Shown here piece by piece: positions 10,344 to 17,962 of a DNA stretch of 64,000 nucleotides. The position numbers and the translations under genes were made by a program. The DNA lies in the NCBI GenBank assembly GCA_963825405.1, contig CAWGTB010000012.1, forward strand, positions 1-64,000. The letters run 5' to 3'. Every line of letters begins with the position of its first letter. Position 1 is the stretch's first letter. Under the pieces are notes generated by a model, which was not told the origin of the DNA, did no database searches, and worked only from the letters and a program-made list of their open reading frames with translations. The stretch comes from JACPNO01 sp963825405 (GTDB lineage Bacteria; Acidobacteriota; Terriglobia; Bryobacterales; Bryobacteraceae).

Positions 10344-11210
10344 TCAGGCGCCGGCTTTTCGGGGCGTTGCCGTGGTCCCTGCGCCTAGGAAGTTGATCAG
10401 CTCAGGGTTCACCTCACCGGCGTGGGTCCAGGTGATGCAGTGCGGCCCGCCCTTCACCACCAGGGATCGAGCGTTCTTGACGAGCTTCGCGGTGCGCTCG
10501 CCCGACGCGCTAATCGGCAGAATCCGGTCGGCATCGCCGTGGATGACCAGCGTGGGCACGTCCACGCGGGCCAGGTCTTTGCGGAAGTCCTCATGCCACG
10601 TTGCCACACAAGCCAGACTGGCGGTGGCCGAGGAGCCAGCGGCGACGTTCCAGCTCGCTTGCACCGTTTGTTCGCTGATACGCTTACCCACTAGCAGATC
10701 CGTGTTGTAGAAATTCTTGAAAAATTCGGTGAAGAAGGCGTAGCGATCCGCAGCGACAGCTTTCTCGATACCCGCGAAGACGCTGCCGTCTACACCCTCT
10801 GGATTGTCTGCGGCTTTCAGCAGGTAGGGTGGTACTGCCGAGATGAATACCGCTTTGCTCACGCCCTTCGATCCGTATTTCCCGATGTAGCGCGCGACCT
10901 CACCGCCGCCCATGGAGAAACCTGCAAGCGCGAAATCATCGAGTTTGAGCTGCGCGACGATTTTGTGAAGGTCCTCGGCAAAAGTGTCATAGTTGTAGCC
11001 CGTGGTCGGCTGGCTGGATTTCCCGAATCCTCGACGGTCATAGGTGATAACACGATGACCCGCGGCCAGAAGTACGGCGGTTTGTTTCTCCCAGGAAGCG
11101 CCGTTCAGCGGATATCCGTGGATGAGGACCACAGGCTTACCCGAGCCGTGATCCTCATAATACAGATCGATATTGCCCGAGTTTTCTTTCCCGACGGTGA
11201 CGTATGGCAT
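10344..11210 (-). CDS. Alpha/beta hydrolase (non-haem haloperoxidase/arylesterase type)
   Basis: An intact 288-residue alpha/beta hydrolase, probably cytoplasmic. Start at 11210 (MPYVTVGKE) because GAAGGAGAATCTC precedes it; the open frame runs 29 codons further without a ribosome site. Family features: oxyanion segment VLIHGYPLNG, nucleophile elbow GFSMGG (Ser), acid HGDADRILP (Asp) and GGPHCITWTH (His), i.e. a complete catalytic triad. The YDRRGFGKSSQP segment is typical of the non-haem chloroperoxidase/arylesterase branch, whose members hydrolyse small esters and can perhydrolyse. The physiological substrate cannot be read. It stands alone with no operon partner. Confidence 0.88.
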   Translation of the reverse strand: MPYVTVGKENSGNIDLYYEDHGSGKPVVLIHGYPLNGASWEKQTAVLLAAGHRVITYDRRGFGKSSQPTTGYNYDTFAEDLHKIVAQLKLDDFALAGFSMGGGEVARYIGKYGSKGVSKAVFISAVPPYLLKAADNPEGVDGSVFAGIEKAVAADRYAFFTEFFKNFYNTDLLVGKRISEQTVQASWNVAAGSSATASLACVATWHEDFRKDLARVDVPTLVIHGDADRILPISASGERTAKLVKNARSLVVKGGPHCITWTHAGEVNPELINFLGAGTTATPRKAGA

Positions 11211-11480
11211 TGAGATTCTCCTTCTGCGCATGCGTGCGCGTTGATAATCGTTGAGATGTCTCCACCCACGTTTCCGTCTCAACGATTTTCCGATCAAGCG
11301 TTGCTGGAATGCATTTCTGTTCCAGACCCGGCCCGCGAGGTAACAACCATGATGGTCAGCTGAGCGCCGATCCGCTCATGGCGGGCTAGTTGGAACGTGC
11401 ACCTGGTACCGCCTGCAGGTTGTGTTGTCGACAATGCCGCTCTGCCAGTTAACAGCCGATGCCTCGTGGCCACCCCGGCT

Positions 11481-11751
11481 CTACTGCTTGCCGTTTACCT
11501 TGCCCAAATCCTTATGCTTGCCCTTGTTCTTCTTGCTAAGGCCGGTGTGCTTGCCCTTGCTTACGTCTGCCGCGCGATCTGTGCCCTTATCGCGATCAGC
11601 GGAAGCGGCTGGTGTTGTTGCCGGCGCATTGCTATGTGCGTTCTCCGGCGCTGGAACCTGCGGCAGGCATATGCCCCCCTCCTCTGCCTTGGGCGGCGAG
11701 GCCAATTGCGGATATGGCGGTCAAAGTGGCGATGGCAACTGCTCTTCTCAT
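11481..11751 (-). pseudogene. Small secreted basic protein, probably frameshifted
   Basis: A strong ribosome site (AGGAGGGACT) precedes the ATG at 11751, which opens a signal peptide MRRAVAIATLTAISAIGLA. In that frame translation stops at 11632 after GGGHMPAAGSSAGERT. A second frame over 11481-11640 continues in style: NAPATTPAASADRDKG, then DVSKGKHTGLSKKNKGKHKD and a basic end (GKVNGKQ). The simplest reading is one periplasmic or secreted, Ala/Pro/Lys-rich protein of about 90 residues with a frame change near 11640. Its function is not recognised. Confidence 0.5.
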
Positions 11752-12020
11752 AGTCCCTCCTATGTCGAACTTCCGGACAGGTGTGTAAGACCTCCACAAG
11801 GGGACGACATTAAACCTGCTTGTTTTCAACTCCTCCCTGTCGAAGAAAGCAATTCGCGTACCATTAAGCGGAGGGACGGCCGGTTATCCTCGGAGTAAGG
11901 CGAGGGACAGAGCCCTTGAAAGGGCCAGAGGATACGGAAAATACCCGATTGCGGCAAACGGTCAAAAGCGAGCACACTGCAATCTCAAGCCGGAAGGGCG
12001 TCTACGCGAAGGGAGAACCT

Positions 12021-12233
12021 GTGGAACAAAAAGAGTTCCCCTGCGAATGCGGAGCCATGGTGAGCACCGCATCGAGCGAACGCGAACTCCTTCCCGGAAC
12101 CACCGAGACGTTCGTTACGGCTCACTGCTTCGACTGCGGCCGTCAGTTCAATTCATTAGAAATTGAGCTGGTCTTTTACCATCAGCGGGTGCTGCGTCAA
12201 GACCAGGCTCAGGCTAAGGGAGCGACCGCTTAA
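12021..12233 (+). CDS. Small zinc-ribbon-like protein
   Basis: A 70-residue protein with GTG start at 12021, chosen because GGGAGAACCT lies just upstream; a TTG 35 codons earlier lacks a ribosome site. It contains FPCECGAMV and, 30 residues on, AHCFDCGRQFNSLEIELV, i.e. paired CxC and CxxC knuckles that could hold one zinc ion. Such stand-alone ribbons often bind nucleic acid or a partner protein; no family name is recognised. Ends with a low-complexity Gln/Ala tail. No operon partner. Confidence 0.55.
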   Translation: MEQKEFPCECGAMVSTASSERELLPGTTETFVTAHCFDCGRQFNSLEIELVFYHQRVLRQDQAQAKGATA

Positions 12234-12807
12234 TCGCGGCCCTGACTATTTCTCGAGATGGCATGTTCTGGAGTTTGCCGCCTGCATTGTAGGTTCAATA
12301 CGCCAGGCCGCACGCAGTCTTGAGTGCTCCGCTCGGGGTTTTCGCCCGCGTCTACTCCGCGCAGCTACTATTGGCCAATGCCGATCGATCCGCAAATCAT
12401 CGAGACCTGGGCGACGCGGCTGCGTGATTTCGAAGAATGGCGTCTCCCGGACATGGATGCTCATGGCGTGATAGATCGAGCACGAACTAGAGGAACTGAA
12501 TTTTCTGGAAAACGCAAATGGAATCGACGGCCCACCGAAAACATCGGTGGTCTCGGCAGGCCACTGACAATGATGCAGGCAACATGACCAGGGAACACGC
12601 GACACCGGCCTTCGACGACGAATCTGCCATGTTTTTCGAAAAACCTAAAGGCGGTCGTTGTTTGCATTCGGACCTTCTTGCTATGTAAATCTTACAATCC
12701 ACTTTGCCAAACTCTCCGTTCGACACAATCTATGACATTACCTTGCACCCAAGAGACTTCCTGGCAAGTGGATTGCTCGCGTTCGCGCAAAGGAGATTCC
12801 ATTAACC
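12234..12807. other. Gap; one weak ORF
   Basis: A plus-strand frame from the ATG at 12378 to 12587 encodes a 69-residue Arg/Trp-rich peptide (MPIDPQIIETWATRLRDF at its start), without a clear ribosome site or recognised family. I do not support it as a gene. The final 40 bases hold AAAGGAGATTCC, the ribosome site of the next gene. Confidence 0.3.
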
Positions 12808-13635
12808 ATGGAAACCGCGAATGAATTCTCGAGCCCGCCTTCGGGGAACTCCTGGAAGGCGCCCACACTTATCGCGTTATTGATCGCGCTCACGGTTGCG
12901 AACGGGTACCTGATGTGGCGTATGCGCGGCCTAGGCACAGATGTTACGTCAATGCAAAGCACGCTCTCGCAGTTGAACTCGATGGCCTCGGTGAACGCCG
13001 CAACCGAGAGTGACACAGTGAGGGCGCTTCGGGAGGAACTGGAGGCGACGAAGGTGCAAGCCACGGCCTCTGCGGATCAAGCCAAAACCCAAGCGCAGAG
13101 GATGACTCGCCAGCTTGCCACTCAGCAACGCAAGCAACAGCAGAAGATGGCATTGGAGTTATCAGAGGTCAAACAGACCGCTAGCAATGCAAACGAGAAA
13201 CTTACCGACGTGAGCAATGATGTGGCTGCGACGAAATCACAGGTTGACAAAACGACTGCTGATTTGAAGAGTGTCACTGGCGACGTGGGGGTAATGAGCG
13301 GCAAGATTGCTACCAACGCCGAAGAGTTGAACGCCCTTAAAGCGCTCGGGCGGCGCAACTATTTCGAATTCAACGTCGAGAAGGACAAGCTGCTGCACAA
13401 AGTGGGCGAGGTCCGGATCCGCTTAAAAAAGACTGATCCGAAACACAATCAATACACTATCGATGTGTTGGGCGACGACCGGCAGGTCGAGAAGAAGGAC
13501 AAAACCGTCAACGAACCTGTGCAGTTCTATCTGTCGAAGGCCCGCCAACCCTACGAGATCGTTGTCAATGAAGTGAAGAAAGGTGAGATCGTGGGATACC
13601 TTGCTGCGCCGAAAATTGAGATGGCGCGGAAGTAG
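12808..13635 (+). CDS. Membrane-anchored coiled-coil protein
   Basis: A 275-residue protein beginning METANEFSSPPSGNSWK, with one transmembrane helix at about residues 18-38 (APTLIALLIALTVANGYLMW). Residues about 45-180 are a long coiled coil rich in Ala, Thr, Gln and Lys (QSTLSQLNS, REELEATKVQATA, AATKSQVDKTTADLKS). A globular beta-rich domain follows from about 185 (RRNYFEFNVEKDK, VGEVRIRLKKTDPKHNQYTI, FYLSKARQPYEIVVNEVKKG). Topology is probably a short cytoplasmic N-terminus with the coiled coil and end domain in the periplasm. Similar proteins occur in Acidobacteria with unknown role, plausibly structural. Ribosome site AAAGGAG is present. No operon partner; an inverted repeat follows the stop. 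Confidence 0.75.
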   Translation: METANEFSSPPSGNSWKAPTLIALLIALTVANGYLMWRMRGLGTDVTSMQSTLSQLNSMASVNAATESDTVRALREELEATKVQATASADQAKTQAQRMTRQLATQQRKQQQKMALELSEVKQTASNANEKLTDVSNDVAATKSQVDKTTADLKSVTGDVGVMSGKIATNAEELNALKALGRRNYFEFNVEKDKLLHKVGEVRIRLKKTDPKHNQYTIDVLGDDRQVEKKDKTVNEPVQFYLSKARQPYEIVVNEVKKGEIVGYLAAPKIEMARK

Positions 13636-13679
13636 GAACTTCTTGGGGATGTGTCGCAAATAGCATTTCGAGAAGTTCC
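13635..13679 (+). repeat. 9-bp inverted repeat after the coiled-coil gene
   Basis: GGAACTTCT (13635-13643, touching the stop codon) pairs exactly with AGAAGTTCC (13671-13679) around a 27-base spacer. There is no run of T after it, so an intrinsic terminator is uncertain; it could also be a protein-binding palindrome. Confidence 0.55.
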
Positions 13680-13823
13680 GCAGTGGGCCAAAAATACTGA
13701 GAGGTCTGTAAAGGAAAGACCAAAACGAAAACAATTCAGGCTAGTTTGGATTGGACTATAGCGGTACCGGCCGCCAGCGCCGCTGGTTCGTCCGGCTGGG
13801 CTGAAACGGTGGGATGATAACTT

Positions 13824-14267
13824 TTATTGCACGCTCAACGGGCGTGGACCTCTGGCGAGACGTCCTGGCGCCGTCGATGGAATATCTCGATGCGGGCCTT
13901 CGAGCACTTCGAGAATTACTTCCAGCACGCCTCGGTCCTTCATGCCCAGCCTAATCGCCGCGGCATGCGACAGGTCGATGATCCGGGATTCCACAAACGG
14001 CCCGCGGTCATTCACACGGACAACGACACTCTTGTTGCTGTTAAGACACCGGACTCGCACCCTGGTGCCAAACGGCAGCGTGCGATGCGCAGCGGTCAGT
14101 TGCTCTTTGTCGTAAATCTCGCCGCTGGCTGCTTTTTGTCCATGGTATGGCTCGCCATACCAACTTGCGAAGCCCTGCTCAAAAGGCTCCTGAACCAATG
14201 GACCTTGGGCGCCTGCGCCGGTCAAAAGACCATAGAGACAAAACAGCAGGAGGATGACTCTTAGCAT
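13824..14267 (-). CDS. rlpA: RlpA-like double-psi beta-barrel lipoprotein/lytic transglycosylase
   Basis: A 147-residue secreted protein: signal peptide MLRVILLLFCLYGLLTGAGA, then a double-psi beta-barrel domain with FASWYGEPYHGQKAASGE, LTAAHRTLPFGTRVRVRC, VVVRVNDRGPFV and IIDLSHAAAIRLGM. These are the hallmark segments of RlpA, which in Pseudomonas cleaves glycan strands lacking stem peptides at the division septum. The catalytic Asp of the NDRGP motif and the conserved His (AAHRTLP) are present. It lacks a C-terminal SPOR domain, so septal targeting by denuded glycan binding is not expected. There is no lipobox cysteine in the signal, so it is probably soluble in the periplasm. Ribosome site AGGAGACC is 9 bases upstream. 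Monocistronic. Confidence 0.88.
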   Translation of the reverse strand: MLRVILLLFCLYGLLTGAGAQGPLVQEPFEQGFASWYGEPYHGQKAASGEIYDKEQLTAAHRTLPFGTRVRVRCLNSNKSVVVRVNDRGPFVESRIIDLSHAAAIRLGMKDRGVLEVILEVLEGPHRDIPSTAPGRLARGPRPLSVQ

Positions 14268-14380
14268 CTGCTATAGGTCTCCTGGCTACCGGACGTTGCA
14301 GTTTACCTGCCGAACCGTAAGAGGTTCACGACTTTGGTTTTGATCTAATTCCACGCAGTTAACGTTCAGGTAAGAATTAC

Positions 14381-14494
14381 CCGCCGTTCGCAAACCTGCC
14401 GGAAAAGAAGGCGGGACGCTGGGGTGCCGGGCTGACGGCAGCGAAGATGGAAGAGTGCCGGTGGCTGAAACCCGTACTGGTGGCGCAATTTTAG
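14381..14494 (+). pseudogene. ATP-dependent DNA ligase (LigD-type) C-terminal fragment
   Basis: A 37-residue open stretch reads PPFANLPEKKAGRWGAG followed by LTAAKMEECRWLKPVLVAQF and a stop. In LigD-type ligases the OB-fold ends with a near-identical segment (G-LTxxKMxxCxWLxPxxVAxFEF), so this is the end of the ligase domain. After the stop another frame shows a short RFVR-like piece, as expected for the next strand. No ligase body is nearby: upstream 14280-14380 is unrelated. It is a relic of a non-homologous end-joining ligase gene. Confidence 0.65.
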
Positions 14495-14863
14495 TCCGAT
14501 TTGTCCGCAGGCCTGGCAGTTTGTGGAATCCCGGAATCGTCTTTCAGCGCTGCCAACGGTGCCGATTCGCAGGATAGATCCCGGAAGTTTGAAACATATA
14601 AGCTACAGAAGTAAAAGGGTTTGTAGGCAATTGAAACCTGGACCTGCGATAGTTCGTCAGATCAAGCGACTGGCGGCGGAGCCAAGGAGAGAAACGAGCA
14701 AATGGATTAACCCAAAGCCCGGGATCTCTTTCGCCTGCCACCAGCAGCCGTCGGCACTTCCCACGCGAAGTGCGCGGTGGCTCTTTCTGGGCCGAGTCCA
14801 TCGTGCGTGGGGTTTTCGCAACCAACGAGCACCCAAATTCGAGGCCGGTGTAAGGAGGCGGTT

Positions 14864-15331
14864 ATGGCCAAGCAGGTTATGAACAAGCGGGTTATGAAAG
14901 CGAAGGCAAGTCAAGTCAGCGTGCCACAAGTCAGCGTGCCAGATGATACATTCGAAATTGAAAAGGATCAATGGGTCACATTCCTTGCCGATTTCACGCG
15001 CGAGAATCGTGGGGCACATGCGCGTCTGGAGCTGATCGGTGCGGAGGTCGGCTATCAAGTGGAGACAGAAAACCTGCCCTTTGATGGCGTCTCGATAGAC
15101 GGCAGGGATGGCGAACAGGCTGTATGGATTACTTTTGGCTCGATGCCGGAAGACCACCTCAGCCATGGCATTCAAAATGTGACAGCCATCTGGGTGCGAC
15201 TGCCATCAGGCGAGGCAGGAGCGGCACTCGAAGTAGCGGCGAAGGATGGGACGAAGACTCTGCTCGAATTGCGCCGGCCGGAAGCGTATGCACTTCCAGC
15301 CACCGGCGAGATGGCAACTTCGTCAGCGTGA
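14864..15331 (+). CDS. DUF5335 family protein
   Basis: A 155-residue cytoplasmic protein. Start at 14864 (MAKQVMNKRVMKAKA), with GGAGGCGGTT directly upstream. After a basic N-terminus comes the DUF5335 pattern: EIEKDQWVTFLADFTRENRG, then ARLELIGAEVGYQVETENLP, FDGVSIDG and ITFGSMPEDHLSHGI. The family is a small beta-rich fold of unknown function, common in Acidobacteria and Proteobacteria, often near stress genes. The repeated SQVSVPQVSVP near residues 16-26 is a short internal duplication. The next ORF starts 22 bases downstream on the same strand. Confidence 0.8.
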   Translation: MAKQVMNKRVMKAKASQVSVPQVSVPDDTFEIEKDQWVTFLADFTRENRGAHARLELIGAEVGYQVETENLPFDGVSIDGRDGEQAVWITFGSMPEDHLSHGIQNVTAIWVRLPSGEAGAALEVAAKDGTKTLLELRRPEAYALPATGEMATSSA

Positions 15332-15353
15332 CCGAGCCGTTGATTCCACTAAA

Positions 15354-15605
15354 ATGCGAAAGTCTGGCAGCGTCTGGAGTGAAGCGCGACTGAAAAAGCT
15401 CCGATCACGCAAGCTAGGCAACGTCGGTTGCTCGCTGCCGAGCAAGCCGGAATGGACCACGGCAAACTGGAGCGGCTTCATACGTGAAGTCCGAGCAGGC
15501 CGCGCCGAGATTCTGAGCGAAGACCGTGTGCGTGCTCTGAAGTGGCTCAAAGAAGCGAGGGACTACTGGATGAAGCCTGCGAAAAACGCGGAAGTGATGG
15601 CATAG
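15354..15605 (+). CDS. Small hypothetical protein
   Basis: An 83-residue basic protein starting MRKSGSVWSEARLKKLRSRK and ending in an amphipathic helix (DRVRALKWLKEARDYWMKPA). No ribosome site is obvious; it may be translationally coupled to the DUF5335 gene 22 bases upstream. It has no membrane segment, signal or recognised family. The high Lys/Arg/Trp content would suit nucleic-acid or membrane-surface binding, but that is only inference. Confidence 0.45.
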   Translation: MRKSGSVWSEARLKKLRSRKLGNVGCSLPSKPEWTTANWSGFIREVRAGRAEILSEDRVRALKWLKEARDYWMKPAKNAEVMA

Positions 15606-15695
15606 ATTGTGGGAGGTCACCCGCCAGGAATGTTTCTTTTTCACCGCTGAAGGAACGGTCTGATTTCCCGTGACGGAAAAGCCAGTCGCAGCCCG

Positions 15696-15840
15696 TTAGG
15701 AGCGTGTACGCAGTGCCCGAAGAATTATAAGGAGGACCATCAGGGCAGTTAAGCAAGCAATAGCAGGCGGGATGGCTCCGGGGCGATGCTATAAATGCCG
15801 TCAGCCTTGCCCAATTTGGCCGCCTGCAACACCGGTATTA
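15696..15840 (-). pseudogene. PEP-CTERM-type anchor, C-terminal remnant of a secreted protein
   Basis: Minus-strand frames give KLGKADGIYSIAPEPS, then RLLLLA, and after a one-base change LTALMVLLIILRALRTRS and a stop. The order Pro-Glu-Pro-Ser, one hydrophobic helix, Arg-rich tail is the PEP-CTERM sorting signal, recognised by an exosortase that removes the tail and attaches the protein at the cell surface. The body of the protein upstream is not recognisable, and no exosortase is encoded in the window. The frame change falls at CTTGCTTAAC; a second copy of the helix-coding DNA at 49543 has one more T there. Confidence 0.55.
15714..15769 (-). repeat. Dispersed 56-bp repeat, copy A
   Basis: The sequence from TGCCCGAAGAATTATAAGGA to TAGCAGGCG recurs with small indels and substitutions at 49543-49596. 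It encodes the hydrophobic helix of the PEP-CTERM-like remnant on the minus strand. Confidence 0.8.
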
Positions 15841-16253
15841 CAAGTTGTGACATTCGCTTCAAACTCCCCTCGAGGCTGAACTAGCTCTATCAGTGGAGTC
15901 CTCGAACATTCGGCGAGCTGCACGGGGGCACGGAAGGCACCCGCTTTGCGCCCGACTCGCCGTCCTGCATCAAGGACTCCAAGCCGCTCAGATACCCGGA
16001 AGGCAGTTTTTGTTTCAAAGTTTTTTGGTAAGGCGTGCACGTGCGCGTGCAACCACGACTCCATCTGCTGATCGCGGTTGCCTCGGCCCAAGAGTAAGTT
16101 GGGTCTTCACAACACTGCGGACTTGATTCTTTACGCGGTGCGCAAGGGCATCATCGGATAGACGGTCCGGCCGCCAGCCTGAAACTACAGCCGCGGAGGG
16201 ATATCCGGCAGTGCGGGCAACGCATCTAATGAACTGGAGGAAGGAGAAAAAAG
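15841..16253. other. Gap without a supported gene
   Basis: A 96-residue minus-strand frame (15801-16091) overlaps the PEP-CTERM remnant in another frame and resembles nothing known. The last 20 bases hold GGAGGAAGGAG, the ribosome site of the next gene. Confidence 0.35.
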
Positions 16254-16535
16254 ATGCGTCTCTCATCGAGAGTGATGACCGCCACGGCAGCCCTGCTGTG
16301 GGGCGGTTGCATGTTGTTCGTCAGTCTGATCAATTTAGCCGCTCCGGCGTACGGAACGGATTTCCTACGTTTGATGGGTTCCGTCTACCCCGGATTTCAC
16401 CCGACCCATAAGTTCGGAGAGGTGTTGCTCGGCACCGCCTACGGGCTGGTCGACGGCGCCATTGCGGGATACCTGTTCGCGTGGCTGTACAACTGGATGG
16501 CGCGCGACACCCGGTCGCAAAGCGTCCATTCTTGA
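16254..16535 (+). CDS. Small membrane protein, two to three helices
   Basis: A 93-residue inner-membrane protein with a very strong ribosome site (GGAGGAAGGAG). Helix 1 is about residues 8-30 (MTATAALLWGGCMLFVSLINLA), helix 2 about 55-80 (GEVLLGTAYGLVDGAIAGYLFAWLYNW), and the short loop contains VYPGFHPTHKFGEV. Homologues with this Tyr-Pro-Gly-(F/Y) loop and Gly-rich second helix are common in Acidobacteria and Proteobacteria and are often labelled holin-like or simply membrane protein. No function is established. Monocistronic. Confidence 0.75.
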   Translation: MRLSSRVMTATAALLWGGCMLFVSLINLAAPAYGTDFLRLMGSVYPGFHPTHKFGEVLLGTAYGLVDGAIAGYLFAWLYNWMARDTRSQSVHS

Positions 16536-16758
16536 ATCGGAGGGTCTGAGACGCCCCGCAGCGAGGTCCACGTGAAGTGAATGTAAAATACCGCCTCGAC
16601 AGTATAGGCACTTCACCAAAGTTCGGGTCTACTGGAATGAATTGGCTGCTGAGAAGACGACACTCAAGCACCACGTGTACATAGGTTTCGACACGGGGGC
16701 CGCGGCTGGCGACATGCCGCCGCGGCGCTTTTCTCAAAAGCCACTGGAGATAAGCGCC

Positions 16759-17520
16759 ATGAGAAAGACAAATATCGCCCTGTTCAGTCTCGGAACTTGC
16801 TTGCTGCTTCTGGCCGCCTGTACGAAGAAAGTTGCATCCGTCCCACCGCAATCGCCTTCGCAGGCAAGAGAAACCGCCGTCCCTCCAAAACCGGTAATTT
16901 CACTGTTCACGGCTACGCCTTCATCGGTCGAACGGGGGCAGTCATCAGGTTTGCGGTGGTCCGTCGATCACGCCACCAGTATTACGATCGAGCCCGACAT
17001 CGGGCCGGTCCAAGCCGGCGGGAACCGTCAGGTTTTCCCTGCAAACAGCACGACCTATACGCTCACCGCAATCGGGCCTGGCGGCAAGGCTGCCGGAAGC
17101 GCCTTGATCCGCGTGATGGCACCGGCGCCGCGGGTTGCCACGGCGGTTAAAGCAAAGTCGATGGCGGAATTGCTGGCCTCGGTACAGGACGCCTACTTTG
17201 ACTACGACAAAGCCAACCTCCGCGGCGACGCCAGGACTGCGTTGACTACGGATGCGACCACACTGAAAGGTGTCTTCGACCAGTTTCACAACGTCAAGAT
17301 CGTTATTGAGGGCAATTGCGACGAGCGTGGTTCGGCGGAATACAACCTGGCGCTAGGAGATCGACGCGCCACTGAGGTCAAGGATTTCCTGACGGAGTTC
17401 GGCGTGCCGGCGACGCAGTTGAGGACCATCAGCTACGGCAAGGAACGTCCCGTGTGCACCGCCGAGGACGAGGAATGTTGGCAGAAGAACCGGCGCGCGC
17501 ATGTTGCCGCAGGACAATAG
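16759..17520 (+). CDS. pal: Pal-like OmpA-family lipoprotein
   Basis: A 253-residue outer-membrane lipoprotein. Start at 16759 (MRKTNIALFSLGTCLLLLAAC), giving a lipobox LLAAC with Cys21; an upstream extension of the frame has no signal. Residues about 45-130 form an immunoglobulin-like domain (FTATPSSVERGQSSGLRWSV, then TYTLTAIGPGGKA). Residues about 150-253 are the OmpA C-terminal peptidoglycan-binding domain: AYFDYDKANLRGDA, VIEGNCDERGSAEYNLALGD, RAXXVKDFL and TISYGKERPVC. The Asp and Arg that clamp diaminopimelate (NCDERGSxxYN...GDRRA) are present. It should tether the outer membrane to the cell wall. TolB and the TolQRA genes are not beside it, so this may be an extra Pal paralog. Confidence 0.88.
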   Translation: MRKTNIALFSLGTCLLLLAACTKKVASVPPQSPSQARETAVPPKPVISLFTATPSSVERGQSSGLRWSVDHATSITIEPDIGPVQAGGNRQVFPANSTTYTLTAIGPGGKAAGSALIRVMAPAPRVATAVKAKSMAELLASVQDAYFDYDKANLRGDARTALTTDATTLKGVFDQFHNVKIVIEGNCDERGSAEYNLALGDRRATEVKDFLTEFGVPATQLRTISYGKERPVCTAEDEECWQKNRRAHVAAGQ

Positions 17521-17835
17521 TCAAGGCACCACTTAGGCAGCGCGGTAATAACCCGAATTGAGCGGCTCATCGGCGCGCGTGGCAGGACCGGTGCAGGCCA
17601 CGACAACGACCGCCCTAAGAATTAAAGACGCAAATCAGCCGCTGGCCCATCGCCTGAAAACACCATGTTTGCCAACTACTACAGCCTGCCGGCCGTGAGC
17701 GTGACATGAGGTTTCGACAAACATTGTGTTCTCCTTGGGCTAGAGATCGTCGGTAAGCCTTCGGATGAAGTCGCGATTCTGCGGCTTGCATATCAGTTCC
17801 AAACGGCGGCCGGATAGCAAATGCCCCACTTGGCG

Positions 17836-17934
17836 TCACACATTTGTGCTCGCGTAGCCTATGATGATGGTCGAGCCCAGAACCGTTAGAGCGAGAGGCA
17901 CAAGCCCGCGAGTGCCTGCGCGGCGCCTTTCCAT
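17836..17934 (-). CDS. Possible 32-residue single-pass membrane peptide
   Basis: ATG at 17934, nine bases after CGGAG, opens a peptide with a basic start (MERRRAGTRG), one hydrophobic helix (LVPLALTVLGSTIIIGYA) and a short tail. This is the classic layout of a small membrane protein with the N-terminus inside. There is no homology evidence. A second short minus-strand ORF at about 17643-17730 (MFVETSCHAHGRQAVVVG at its start) is preceded by AAGGAGAACACA and could be another micro-gene or a coding fragment. Confidence 0.3.
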   Translation of the reverse strand: MERRRAGTRGLVPLALTVLGSTIIIGYASTNV

Positions 17935-17962
17935 TCATGCACTCCGATCCGCATTGCCAATG

